Shown here piece after piece: positions 8,343 to 16,662 of a stretch of DNA of 64,000 bases (the first letter of the stretch is position 1; every line of letters starts with the position of its first letter). The position numbers and the translations under genes are program-made. The notes below the pieces were generated by a model. The model saw nothing but the letters and a program-made list of their open reading frames with translations. It was not told the DNA's origin and did not search any database. Source of the DNA: Bacillus nitratireducens (GTDB taxonomy: Bacteria > Bacillota > Bacilli > Bacillales > Bacillaceae_G); contig NZ_MAOC01000091.1 in assembly GCF_001884135.1 (NCBI RefSeq), positions 186,001-250,000 of the forward strand, written 5' to 3'.

Positions 8343-9827
8343 TTATTTTTTCAATCCCTCATCTAACCACCATTTAAATTCACTTTCTTGTAATAGAGCA
8401 TGAGCAGCATCCGGACCATACGAGCCAGACTCATATTCATGAAGAGGTAACAAGTTTTCGTCGAACGCTTCAAGGATTGGCTGCACCCATTCCCATGACA
8501 ATTCAACCTCTCTCCAGTGTGCAAAGAATGTAGAATCTCCACATACAGCATCATAGATAAGCCTTTCGTAAGCTTCCGGTATTCCCACTCCTGTTTGTTC
8601 ACAAGTAAAATGAATACGAATCGGTTCAAGCTCTCCATTGTTCAATGGATTTTTACTATTTAATTGGAGTGAAACATTTTCATTTGGGCTAATTTCAATG
8701 ATTAACAAATTAGGTTCTGCATTTGGGTTACTATCTTGATATTGCTGTTTTAATGTATTTTTAAACTCAATTACAATACGAGTAGACTTTTCTTTCATTC
8801 TTTTTCCTGTTCGTATATAAAAAGGAACATCAGTCCAAAATGGGTTATCAATCCATAGGCGAGCCGCAACAAATGTGTCTGTTTGAGAAGAAGGATTTAC
8901 TCCCGGCTCCTCTTTATACGCTACAACTTGTTGTCCTTTTATCTCCCCTGAAGCATATTGCCCGCGAATGATATGGTTCTGAACATCTTCTTTTGTCACT
9001 TTACGAAGAGTCTCCATTACTTTTCGCTTTTCCTCACGAATTTCACATGCATTTATCTTTTCCGGCAAATTCATAGCAGTCATCATTAATATTTGCAACA
9101 TATGATTTTGAACCATATCGCGAATGGCTCCTGCATGATCATAATATGCTGCCCTTTCTTCTACCCCAACCGTTTCACTAGCTGTTATTTGTACATTCGC
9201 TATATGTTCTTTATTCCAAATCGATTGAAGAACAGGATTTGCAAATTCAAGTGCTTCAATGTTTTGAATCATCGGTTTACCTAAATAATGATCAATACGG
9301 TATATTTCGTCTTCTTCAAACGTTCGACTAAGCCTATCATTCAGCTCTCGAGCAGATGTGAGATCATGACCAAACGGTTTCTCAATCATTAGGCGCTTCC
9401 ATCCATCCGTTTTATCCAGTCCACTTTCTTTAATATTTAAAGCAATGGTCTCAAAGAAGTCAGGAGTAACTGAAAGGTAGAACATTCTATTCCCTTGTAT
9501 ATTTTGTTCTTCTTCCCTTTCACGAACTACTTGTAATAACCTTTTATAGTCTTCTGGCTTATTCACATCTAACGGACAATAACGAAAATACTCTAAAAAA
9601 TCTTCTATTTTCGGAGTGCCTTCTTCTCTGCGACGAGAAAAAGTTTCTATGGATTCTTTTACTCTTTTTTGAAAATCTAAATGAGATACTTCACGTCTTC
9701 CAAGCCCGATAACGGATATTGGCTTTGGAAGCTTTTGATCTCTATATAAGTTATATAGCGCGGGGTAAATTTTTCTTTTCGCTAAATCCCCTGTCGCTCC
9801 AAATAAAACAAAGGTCATCGATTCCAA
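8343..9827 (-). CDS. zwf: Glucose-6-phosphate 1-dehydrogenase
   Basis: The 494-residue protein has the NADP motif LFGATGDLAKRK near the start, the substrate signature RIDHYLGKPMIQN with the catalytic region around residue 175, and EKPFGHDL. All match bacterial Zwf. It catalyses the first step of the pentose phosphate pathway. TTG at 9827 is seven bases from GGAGG and is the best start; the ATG at 9818 is 16 bases away. It heads the cluster, 95 bases before gnd. The upstream region contains a long perfect inverted repeat (10021-10065). Confidence 0.95.
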   Translation of the reverse strand: MESMTFVLFGATGDLAKRKIYPALYNLYRDQKLPKPISVIGLGRREVSHLDFQKRVKESIETFSRRREEGTPKIEDFLEYFRYCPLDVNKPEDYKRLLQVVREREEEQNIQGNRMFYLSVTPDFFETIALNIKESGLDKTDGWKRLMIEKPFGHDLTSARELNDRLSRTFEEDEIYRIDHYLGKPMIQNIEALEFANPVLQSIWNKEHIANVQITASETVGVEERAAYYDHAGAIRDMVQNHMLQILMMTAMNLPEKINACEIREEKRKVMETLRKVTKEDVQNHIIRGQYASGEIKGQQVVAYKEEPGVNPSSQTDTFVAARLWIDNPFWTDVPFYIRTGKRMKEKSTRIVIEFKNTLKQQYQDSNPNAEPNLLIIEISPNENVSLQLNSKNPLNNGELEPIRIHFTCEQTGVGIPEAYERLIYDAVCGDSTFFAHWREVELSWEWVQPILEAFDENLLPLHEYESGSYGPDAAHALLQESEFKWWLDEGLKK

Positions 9828-10020
9828 TTTCAGTCCTCCTCGTGATGTATAGTCATTGCCACCTTAGTAAAAATGCATTGTACAGAAGCTACTATTATTG
9901 TTGATCCAATCTTACTTCTTAACTTCTAATGTTTTATAGTTGTCGCTTTCTAATTGTCCCCAATATTAATAGTGGCAATTCAAAGCATTTTCCCCACATC
10001 CTACTTACTTAGTTAAACTT

Positions 10021-10065
10021 ACATAAAATAACTTAATTATTAAAAGTAATTAAGTTATTTTATGT
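10021..10065. repeat. 19-bp perfect inverted repeat, loop of 7
   Basis: ACATAAAATAACTTAATTA at 10021-10039 is repeated as its exact complement at 10047-10065. No T-run follows on either strand, so it is a poor terminator. It lies about 195 bases upstream of the zwf start and could be a regulator site or a remnant of a small mobile repeat. Confidence 0.7.
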
Positions 10066-10247
10066 CTATCATATTAACTACATAGATTATTATCGTCAAG
10101 AAAAGTGTCTTGAATTGAAGATTTTTTATTTCGTAATATTTTTAAATGGTTGTTTACTAGGAAAACGTTGCCCCTTAGAATCCACGCTACATTCTCTTTG
10201 TACTTTTAGGGATATCATCTCCATGTCCATTTCCTTAAATAAATAAT

Positions 10248-10291
10248 AAAAAGGCAAAAACGAACAGGAATATGTTCATTTTTGCCTTTTT
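10248..10291 (-). terminator. Terminator of UPF0303 gene
   Basis: AAAAAGGCAAAAA(C/T)GAACA pairs with its complement over 19 positions with one mismatch, and the minus strand ends in a T-run. It lies just downstream of the stop at 10316. Confidence 0.85.
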
Positions 10292-10315
10292 ATTTAACCT
10301 TTTAAATTACTTCTA

Positions 10316-10792
10316 TTATTGATTTAAATGATTTTTAACTGCTCTTATAACCAATTCATGATCTACTTCTGGTGGTAATCCTGAGACTGTTATCATCCCA
10401 ATAACCCCTACGTTTTTTATTTGAATAGGAAAGCATCCACCAAACGCAGCATATTCCGAGCCATCTAAACGGTATTTTTCATGATATGGAACTCCGCTTA
10501 TTTCACTTTCTATCTGCATATAATACGAGCTATGATTATGCAGGGAAACGACCCGTTTTTTACGCTCAATCCATTTCGTATTTTCCTCAGTTGTCCCTGT
10601 CATCTTGAAATGAAATAATTGCACACCATTTTTTGCTATATCAACAGCAATCAATTTCCCCTCTCGCTTTGCTGTTTCAACGATAAATAAACCTAATTGC
10701 AAGGCATCTTCATTTGTAAAAGAGGAAAATTGAAGTGTTTCCTCCTCTATTAATATTTGTTTACTTATTTCACTCAAATTTGAATTACTCAT
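10316..10792 (-). CDS. UPF0303 (GlcG/HbpS-like) family protein
   Basis: The 158-residue protein fits the UPF0303 family: [33 protein letters not shown] at the C-terminus is the conserved core of this HbpS/GlcG-related fold, which in some members binds small ligands or haem. Its function in Bacillus is not established. The start at 10792 has GGGAGG eight bases upstream; a frame open to 10831 has no comparable site. It is monocistronic. A 17-base sequence upstream (10927-10943) is identical to one before the HxlR regulator gene at 20377. Confidence 0.85.
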   Translation of the reverse strand: MSNSNLSEISKQILIEEETLQFSSFTNEDALQLGLFIVETAKREGKLIAVDIAKNGVQLFHFKMTGTTEENTKWIERKKRVVSLHNHSSYYMQIESEISGVPYHEKYRLDGSEYAAFGGCFPIQIKNVGVIGMITVSGLPPEVDHELVIRAVKNHLNQ

Positions 10793-11097
10793 ATCTTTAA
10801 CCTCCCTAATTGTCCTAGACCACATTGTCATTTTTTAGAATTACCAGACTCTATAGTACCGTAACGCTTGTTTTCTTCTTAATGGTGCTATTATGAATTA
10901 TATTTAACACTTTAAAAATGTATGTTCTTTAAAGTGCTATAGGTATTAAACATTTAGTACAGGAATTGTCTACTTCCTTGATTAATTAAAATATATTAAG
11001 GTGTTTGCATTTTTGCAGTGCTACAATGCCCTTGCGAAAAGATACTATATTTTACTTATGTGAATACAAAAAAAGCAAAGCGCCCACGCTCTGCTTC
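10793..11097. other. Intergenic region with HxlR-like motif and terminator
   Basis: This 305-base region contains CTTTAAAGTGCTATAGG at 10927-10943, part of a wider inverted repeat (CACTTTAAA at 10909-10917 with TTTAAAGTG at 10928-10936), and the terminator of the SGNH hydrolase gene. No gene was seen. Confidence 0.5.
11073..11096 (-). terminator. Terminator of SGNH hydrolase gene
   Basis: A 10-bp stem with one mismatch (AAGCAAAGCG) is followed on the minus strand by seven Ts. Confidence 0.8.
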
Positions 11098-11664
11098 CTA
11101 CAAAATCCCTTTTAACTTTTCACAAATTAACTTCGCTAAATATTCATAACCTTGTGGTCCGAAGTGTAAACCGTCTTTTTCATCATCTTCTACAAATCTC
11201 TTATAATCCTTTTCTTGAATCATTTCAGCGTACAAATTTAGAAAATGACTTCCTGTTTCTTTCGCCACTTCCTCAACCACATTTGCATATTGACCGAGTA
11301 CTTCATTCGTTCTATTATGTTGCCTTGCTTCATCAACTGGTGCAGGACTAATAAGTAATACTTTTTCTGATGAAATCGCACTTACAATTTTCTCTAAATT
11401 TTCTTTGTAAGATTGTAATGGCACTGGATCAAATAACACCGAATCATTCGTACCAAAAAAAACTGTTACAAAGTCTGGTTTATGTGTTAATACATCACCT
11501 TCAATCCTATGTAATGCATCGAACGTATTATCACCTGGAACACCCGCATTAACCACTTTCCAATTTGGAAACAGCTCTTGCAAACGTGGCGTTAACCTCG
11601 GCGTTCCACCAAAAAACGTTTCTTCAGCTGTAATACTATCACCAAAGCATACTAACGTTTTCAT
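11098..11664 (-). CDS. SGNH/GDSL-type hydrolase
   Basis: The catalytic blocks of SGNH esterases are all present: CFGDSIT with the nucleophile Ser9 (block I), NAGVPGD with the oxyanion Gly (block II), FFGTND with the Asn (block III) and DGLHFGPQGY with the Asp-x-x-His pair (block V). The 188-residue protein has no signal peptide, so it is a cytoplasmic esterase or lipase-like enzyme, perhaps acting on acetylated sugars or lysophospholipids. ATG follows AGGAG. It is 16 bases after an MBL hydrolase gene and is probably cotranscribed. Confidence 0.88.
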   Translation of the reverse strand: MKTLVCFGDSITAEETFFGGTPRLTPRLQELFPNWKVVNAGVPGDNTFDALHRIEGDVLTHKPDFVTVFFGTNDSVLFDPVPLQSYKENLEKIVSAISSEKVLLISPAPVDEARQHNRTNEVLGQYANVVEEVAKETGSHFLNLYAEMIQEKDYKRFVEDDEKDGLHFGPQGYEYLAKLICEKLKGIL

Positions 11665-11680
11665 TAATTTAGCACTCCTT

Positions 11681-12505
11681 TTACGTATGAAACAACTTTC
11701 CTTCTACCGCTTTCACATATCTTTCCGCAGAACGTTCAACTGCCTCATTTGCATTTTCTTTTACTACTCGGTGAAAGGCGTTATATAGACGATTAAATTG
11801 TAACGGTTTCACTCGATTCGCCATTTCTTCCACTTTCCTTGCTGGTAGTGGAATTAAGTTCGGATAGCTGTACATGAAACTCACCCACCGCTCATCCGCT
11901 ACAACTTGAATAATATCACCTGTTAATAAAATACCTTTCCCATCATTACCTTCTTCCCAATGTAATACAGAACCGCCACTAAAATGCCCTCCGAGACGAT
12001 GTATAGTAATCCCATCCGCTAATTGTAAAGACTCACCAGACCAATAAATAATACGACTACTTGGACGCATCACCCACTCTTTATCGTCTTCATGTATATA
12101 AATTGGTACATCGAATGTTTCTGCCCATTCTACTTGGGTTGAATAATAATGCGGATGCGACAGTGCAATCGCATCTAATCCGCCCCACTCTTTTATCTTC
12201 TCAATTGTCGTGTCATCTAAATAAGTAATACAATCCCATAACAAACGATATGACTCTGTTTTTACTACAAATGCCGTTTGACCGATCGCAAATCCTGGTT
12301 TTGTCGTAATACTATACAGTCCATTTTCTTCTTCTATAATTTCATTTTTATACGTATCACTCGTTCTCAAGTTTTCTAAAGTTGTCCATGACTGCCCTTT
12401 CGGATTAACATATTGTCTCTCCTCATCACAAATAACACAACTTACCGGTTCTTCCACACCCGCTGCATACTGCACTCCACACGTTGTACAAACGAAATTA
12501 TTCAT
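11681..12505 (-). CDS. MBL-fold metallo-hydrolase with rubredoxin-like N-terminus
   Basis: Residues 1-30 contain CTTCGVQY and CVICDEERQYV, a Cys4 zinc ribbon or rubredoxin-like knot. The rest is a metallo-beta-lactamase domain with DAIALSHPHYYSTQVEWAE in place of the usual HxHxDH, GGHFSGGSVLHW and LLTGDIIQVV. The histidine motif is altered (HPHYYS), so metal binding or chemistry may differ from standard MBL enzymes. It is a soluble hydrolase of unknown substrate, common in Bacillus. ATG follows AGGGGA. The membrane protein gene ends 29 bases upstream on the same strand. Confidence 0.8.
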   Translation of the reverse strand: MNNFVCTTCGVQYAAGVEEPVSCVICDEERQYVNPKGQSWTTLENLRTSDTYKNEIIEEENGLYSITTKPGFAIGQTAFVVKTESYRLLWDCITYLDDTTIEKIKEWGGLDAIALSHPHYYSTQVEWAETFDVPIYIHEDDKEWVMRPSSRIIYWSGESLQLADGITIHRLGGHFSGGSVLHWEEGNDGKGILLTGDIIQVVADERWVSFMYSYPNLIPLPARKVEEMANRVKPLQFNRLYNAFHRVVKENANEAVERSAERYVKAVEGKLFHT

Positions 12506-12534
12506 AGTTATTCCCCTATCCCTTTAATTTTTTA

Positions 12535-13092
12535 TTAAGCTGATATTTGTTGATCGTTTTCTGCTTTTTTATTTTCAAGTGATACGCTTATAAGAGTAAT
12601 AAAGTAGACAACTGTAACCGCCATCGGAATTACAATAAATCCTTTTTCCGCAAAAAGAATTCCACATACTGACGTTACTAATACAGTTCCTACTGATAAA
12701 AAACCATAACTTTTACTTTCATAAATCCATACATATGGTAAAAAATGAACACCTATTAACATCGCTACTACAAAAGGTAACCACTCTGGAAATTGAAAAT
12801 ATGCAAGTAATACAAACAGAATATTCAATACATTTATCCCACCAATTACTCCAGCTAAAGTCCCTAGCGGGTTTCCTTTCGCAAACATGTCAATTTTTAA
12901 TATAGCAGCTATCATTAAACCGAAAGGAAACACACAGCCCATACCAATTAAATATACCCACACAACTTGCTTTTCTGAAAGAAGAACACCAGTTACGCTC
13001 GCTACAATCCAAAATAAAAGACCAGCTATTATAACAGGAAATCCCTTCTTCGTTTTTTGTGCTAAATCTCTTTTTGCTTCTGAAATGTTCAT
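12535..13092 (-). CDS. Multi-pass membrane protein (DUF7010-like)
   Basis: The 185-residue protein has a short charged N-terminus (MNISEAKRDLAQKTKKG), then about six hydrophobic helices and a polar C-tail. It resembles small integral membrane proteins of the DUF7010 type from Bacillus, whose role is unknown. ATG follows GGGAG. It lies 27 bases after the APH-like kinase gene on the same strand and could be cotranscribed with it. Confidence 0.65.
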   Translation of the reverse strand: MNISEAKRDLAQKTKKGFPVIIAGLLFWIVASVTGVLLSEKQVVWVYLIGMGCVFPFGLMIAAILKIDMFAKGNPLGTLAGVIGGINVLNILFVLLAYFQFPEWLPFVVAMLIGVHFLPYVWIYESKSYGFLSVGTVLVTSVCGILFAEKGFIVIPMAVTVVYFITLISVSLENKKAENDQQISA

Positions 13093-13119
13093 TTCACTAT
13101 CTCCCCAAAATTATTTGTG

Positions 13120-13968
13120 CTAAAAAGCTAGCTCAATTTCACCTATCCAATAACGCCAAGCTACTAAGTAATCTTCTAAATCTTTTGGGTGGTGTCTTAT
13201 ACACGTATCTATACGTAAATATAAACCTATGACTATTTCCTCATATAAATCTCGTTCGTTTTTATGAAATACACATTGTTTCATCACATAATCAATCGTT
13301 TCTTTTGTTACATCGTCTGGAGTTGAACAGAACGCGTAAATTAAATCATATATAGGATCTCCTAGCACTGGTAATGGATCAATTACTCCATACAGCTCAT
13401 TCTCTTGGAATATAAAATTATGAAACCCGAAATCACCATGTAATAAAAATGGCTGATTTATTCCAGTCCCTCTATTTGGACTATTCGCTAGTTTAAGAAC
13501 AATTCTATGCTCTTCCTCACTTATGTAACGTCTTACATTTTCATAAGCTTCCATCACATTTGCCGTTAAAAATTCATTCCAAGATTGAACCAGACTTTCT
13601 TTCCACCCCCAGCCATCTGCACCTGGAACAAATTTATACTTATTGATAACTTCTTTTACAAGTGTAATAAGCGTACTTCGTTTATATCCTTGTTCGCACG
13701 AAGTACTACCTTCAAGGAAAGAATACACGAAATATGTATGTAAAGGTTCTTTATACAAAAGCTTTGAAAATAACGCATTCCCCTCATAAAAAGAAAGAAA
13801 ATTAGCTTCTTCACGTATTACTTCCGATCCATTTGACTTCACAACATATTTTCCATCCAACAAATATACAGTACTTGTCGTTCCTCCGCTCAAAACTTTC
13901 ATGCTATTTGGATAATGTGAAATAACCTTCTCATTAACTAGTTGTTCAGCGATTACTGAAATGTTCAT
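13120..13968 (-). CDS. Aminoglycoside phosphotransferase-family kinase
   Basis: The APH/choline kinase fold is shown by LLHGDFGFHNFIF (Brenner motif HGDxxxxN, catalytic Asp) and GVIDPLPVLGDPIYDL (DFG-equivalent Asp), plus an N-terminal ATP lobe with LSGGTTSTVYLL and KYVVKSNGSE. The 282-residue cytoplasmic enzyme should phosphorylate a small molecule. Most chromosomal relatives in Bacillus are not proven resistance enzymes, so the substrate is left open. ATG at 13968 follows GAGGGTGA. It is followed by the membrane protein gene. Confidence 0.85.
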   Translation of the reverse strand: MNISVIAEQLVNEKVISHYPNSMKVLSGGTTSTVYLLDGKYVVKSNGSEVIREEANFLSFYEGNALFSKLLYKEPLHTYFVYSFLEGSTSCEQGYKRSTLITLVKEVINKYKFVPGADGWGWKESLVQSWNEFLTANVMEAYENVRRYISEEEHRIVLKLANSPNRGTGINQPFLLHGDFGFHNFIFQENELYGVIDPLPVLGDPIYDLIYAFCSTPDDVTKETIDYVMKQCVFHKNERDLYEEIVIGLYLRIDTCIRHHPKDLEDYLVAWRYWIGEIELAF

Positions 13969-14078
13969 TCACTCACCCTCGTATCTGAAGATTCCCTCAA
14001 TTCAAAAGACAGCTTCACTATTATTTGACAATCGCAAGAGAATCCCTTCTAACATCTTAATATTGCAGAAATTAATTT

Positions 14079-14579
14079 TTATTTTATTAAAACGGCTTCC
14101 TTCAAGATTTCATCATATAATTCATTCCATTTATAATGATGCGCTGCACTCTCTTCTACTCTAACAAACATCCTTTTATCGGATTCATACTCACCGTCAA
14201 ACTTATGCACTTCATTAATCTCCATCTGGTAGAACGGCTGATACCCTACTTTTGGATACGGACTATTTTTATTCCAATTTGGATTATCACTATGGTCAAC
14301 GATAATATATCCAAATAAAGTACATTTTCCTTTTACATAACCTTCTTCCCACGCTTCTCTTTTAAAACATTCTTCTGGTAGTTCCCCTTCTTCTATATGC
14401 CCACCAGGAAAGTCCCAACCACGCTGCTCATGGTCTATTAGTAAAATCTTATTATTATTATTATTATGAAAACAAAAACCGTGAACACTCGTAATTCTTT
14501 CGTATTCTGGCAATATACAATCTTTTTTCCACGTTAACTTCACTTTTGATTCCCCATAATTTGCATATATAGTTACCAT
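14079..14579 (-). CDS. NUDIX hydrolase
   Basis: The NUDIX box is read as GGHIEEGELPEECFKREAWEE with the REAWEEG core (normally REx2EE), preceded by LLIDHEQRGWDFPGG. The 166-residue protein should hydrolyse a nucleoside diphosphate linked to another moiety. The ATG at 14579 has GGAG eight bases upstream, inside the last codons of the preceding Nif3-like gene; a GTG nine bases further up is too close to the site. Its start nearly abuts that gene's stop (14585), so the two are likely coupled. Confidence 0.88.
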   Translation of the reverse strand: MVTIYANYGESKVKLTWKKDCILPEYERITSVHGFCFHNNNNNKILLIDHEQRGWDFPGGHIEEGELPEECFKREAWEEGYVKGKCTLFGYIIVDHSDNPNWNKNSPYPKVGYQPFYQMEINEVHKFDGEYESDKRMFVRVEESAAHHYKWNELYDEILKEAVLIK

Positions 14580-14584
14580 TTCCC

Positions 14585-15334
14585 TCACTCCAAATGATCT
14601 TCATTTAATCTAGTAATTTCTATTGAATTATCTCTTTCTTTTATCTTACGAGCCAAACTTTCTACACCAAACACTTCTGTAAATGTGTGACTACCTACAA
14701 TTAAGTTAATGCCTTTAAATTTCGCATGTTGCACCGTATATAATGTTTTTTCTCCTGTTATGTACGTATCACAACCTTTTTCTAGTGCACGCTCAATAAG
14801 ATTTGTATTGTTCCCTGCACCTGTTAAAATCGCAATCCGCTTTACTGGTTTATCATGATTTTTCCAACTCTTCACTTTCTCTTCCATTCTCTCTTCAAGT
14901 TTTCCAACTAAGTTTGAAAAGGGAATCGCTTCTTTATATTCTCCTATTCCCGGTAGCTCTTCTTCCTCATACGTGGAGTACTCCAGTATTGTATGTATCT
15001 CAATTTCATTAAACAACGACGTACACGTGCCAAACTTTACGAAATCTAATGGCAAATGAATCCAAAAATGATTCATTTCATATTCTTTTAATTTCTCAAT
15101 ACAAGCCTCTTCCATACCGAATAAAAAACTCCACGGCGCATGATGTGTAACTATCATATCGACACCATTTCTATATGCTTCTTCAATTGTCTCTAGCGTC
15201 AAATTTGTCGTGTAACCTATTTTGTGAAATTCCTCTTTACTAATGTGAGTGAAGCCATACTCATCATCACCGTATTTATTAAGGTGCTCTTCAAAAAGTG
15301 ATGTAATATGTTCTTTAAACTGCGTTATATTCAT
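14585..15334 (-). CDS. Nif3-like dinuclear metal centre hexameric protein
   Basis: Family signs are VDMIVTHHAPWSFLFG (the metal-binding HH pair), RIAILTGAGNN, CDTYITGEKTLYTVQHAKFKGINLIVGSHTFTEVFGVESL with a further His and Glu ligand. The 249-residue size is the short version of the YbgI/YqfO family without the inserted PII-like domain. These proteins form toroidal hexamers with two metals; some are GTP cyclohydrolase 1 type 2-like in annotation, but the reaction is uncertain. The ATG at 15334 is eight bases after GGAG. It leads the pair with the NUDIX gene. Confidence 0.85.
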   Translation of the reverse strand: MNITQFKEHITSLFEEHLNKYGDDEYGFTHISKEEFHKIGYTTNLTLETIEEAYRNGVDMIVTHHAPWSFLFGMEEACIEKLKEYEMNHFWIHLPLDFVKFGTCTSLFNEIEIHTILEYSTYEEEELPGIGEYKEAIPFSNLVGKLEERMEEKVKSWKNHDKPVKRIAILTGAGNNTNLIERALEKGCDTYITGEKTLYTVQHAKFKGINLIVGSHTFTEVFGVESLARKIKERDNSIEITRLNEDHLE

Positions 15335-15418
15335 TTTCATTTCTCCTTTCATTTACTTTTATATTTCAAAAATAAGGAAATACTATTTAACGACGTTACA
15401 TACATATAGGAGGACAAT

Positions 15419-15628
15419 ATGAAACCTGAATTTTTAAAAGCTATACATGAAGCGATTGGAAATGTTGAGCATATTCATATAGAAGAAAGTGGTGCAGATA
15501 GTTTACTCATTCATCATGATGATGCACAGCAATTAAAACAAGTTGCTGAAACGTTAGAACACAACAATTTCCGCTCTACAATTCGAACAACTGGGGGTGC
15601 TTCGTATATTGAAGTGTTGAACAGATAA
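15419..15628 (+). CDS. Small hypothetical protein, 69 aa
   Basis: The product begins MKPEFLKAIHEAIGNVEHIHIEES and ends TGGASYIEVLNR. It is soluble, rich in His and acidic residues in the middle (LLIHHDDAQQLKQVAE), and no domain was recognised. AGGAGG stands about eight bases before ATG and a terminator follows, so it looks like a real monocistronic gene, divergent from the Nif3-like gene. Confidence 0.7.
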   Translation: MKPEFLKAIHEAIGNVEHIHIEESGADSLLIHHDDAQQLKQVAETLEHNNFRSTIRTTGGASYIEVLNR

Positions 15629-15632
15629 AGAG

Positions 15633-15660
15633 AAGTCCCAGCTATGTGCTGGGCTTTATT
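15633..15660. terminator. Terminator between small ORF and phzF-like gene
   Basis: AAGTCCCAGC pairs with GCTGGGCTT leaving one bulged base, followed by TTATTCTTTT on the plus strand. It closes the 15419-15628 gene and may serve the convergent PhzF gene. Confidence 0.7.
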
Positions 15661-15663
15661 CTT

Positions 15664-16563
15664 TTATATTGAAATTTCCAACTCTTTCACATATACCGCT
15701 GTTCCCGCAATATCTATTTGCAACTTCTCATTTTCTACATCTTTCGTTACATAAACCGTTACACGACCATCCTTATTTATTTCCTGTCCTTGCTCAACGA
15801 TTAACTCCAGTTCATGGTCAAAATCTTTCTCCAAATACGTCGCATAATACGCTCCCATTACACCTGATGCTGTTCCTGTCACAGGATCTTCAATCGTTCC
15901 AGCATAAGCTGATGAGAAATGACGCCCATGCATTTGCACCTGTTCATCATAAGTTTCTAAACAAACTGGATGGATAGAAGCGTTAGGTATTTCTTTTAAT
16001 ACCGATGGAAACGCCTCATTTTTAGGTTTCATTCTTTCACATGCATCTAGATTTTTAATCGGTACAATTACAGTCCAGTTCCCGGTACTTCCATATACAA
16101 TCGGTACACTTGCATCTAAATCCGTTACTTCTAAACCGATACTATGAGCTAATTCTTCTTTTGAACCTGTAAAACCTTTAAACTGAGGTACTGCCTGCCT
16201 CATTTTAATAAAGGTTTCTCCATTTTCATGTGCACCTATTTGTATTGGTAAAATACCTGCCTTCGTTTCAATCGTAAGGTTTGTTTTTTCTTCTAATAAA
16301 CCTCTTTCACGCAAGGCATATATAGTGCCAACTGTCCCATGACCACATAAATCCATTTCAAACCCTGGTGTAAAATAGCGCATTCTTATATCTGCTACTT
16401 CTGAAGAAAGAACAAAAGATGTTTCGTTAAATCCAACTTTTTCAGCAACACGCTGCATGTCCTCTTCCGTTAATCCATCCGCCTCTAATACAATACCTGC
16501 TGGATTGCCCATATTTGGTTTATTCGTAAATGCGTCGTAATGAAATACGTTTATAGTCTTCAT
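15664..16563 (-). CDS. PhzF family isomerase/epimerase-like protein
   Basis: The 299-residue protein has FHYDAFTNKPNMGNPAGIVLEADGL at the start with the conserved glutamate region NETSFVL, then MRYFTPGFEMDLCGHGTVGTIYAL and the C-terminal EDPVTGTASGVMGAYYA. These are the two PhzF half-domain signatures of the diaminopimelate-epimerase fold. Relatives isomerise small acids, but this gene is not in a phenazine cluster and its substrate is unknown. The start at 16563 has AGGGG eight bases upstream; the frame is open to 16635 without support. Confidence 0.88.
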   Translation of the reverse strand: MKTINVFHYDAFTNKPNMGNPAGIVLEADGLTEEDMQRVAEKVGFNETSFVLSSEVADIRMRYFTPGFEMDLCGHGTVGTIYALRERGLLEEKTNLTIETKAGILPIQIGAHENGETFIKMRQAVPQFKGFTGSKEELAHSIGLEVTDLDASVPIVYGSTGNWTVIVPIKNLDACERMKPKNEAFPSVLKEIPNASIHPVCLETYDEQVQMHGRHFSSAYAGTIEDPVTGTASGVMGAYYATYLEKDFDHELELIVEQGQEINKDGRVTVYVTKDVENEKLQIDIAGTAVYVKELEISI

Positions 16564-16662
16564 TTCTTTATCCCCTAATCTTCTTCTAATTTTCCAATTG
16601 TTAATACATACAGCAAACCATTTCATACTCTTCACTAAAATCCAGTAAGATCGTACCGTACT

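Larger units (their letters stand above)
9828..10315. other. Intergenic region upstream of zwf
   Basis: This 488-base AT-rich stretch holds no convincing gene. It contains the zwf promoter region, a 19-bp inverted repeat (10021-10065) and the terminator of the UPF0303 gene (10248-10291). Nothing else was recognised. Confidence 0.6.
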
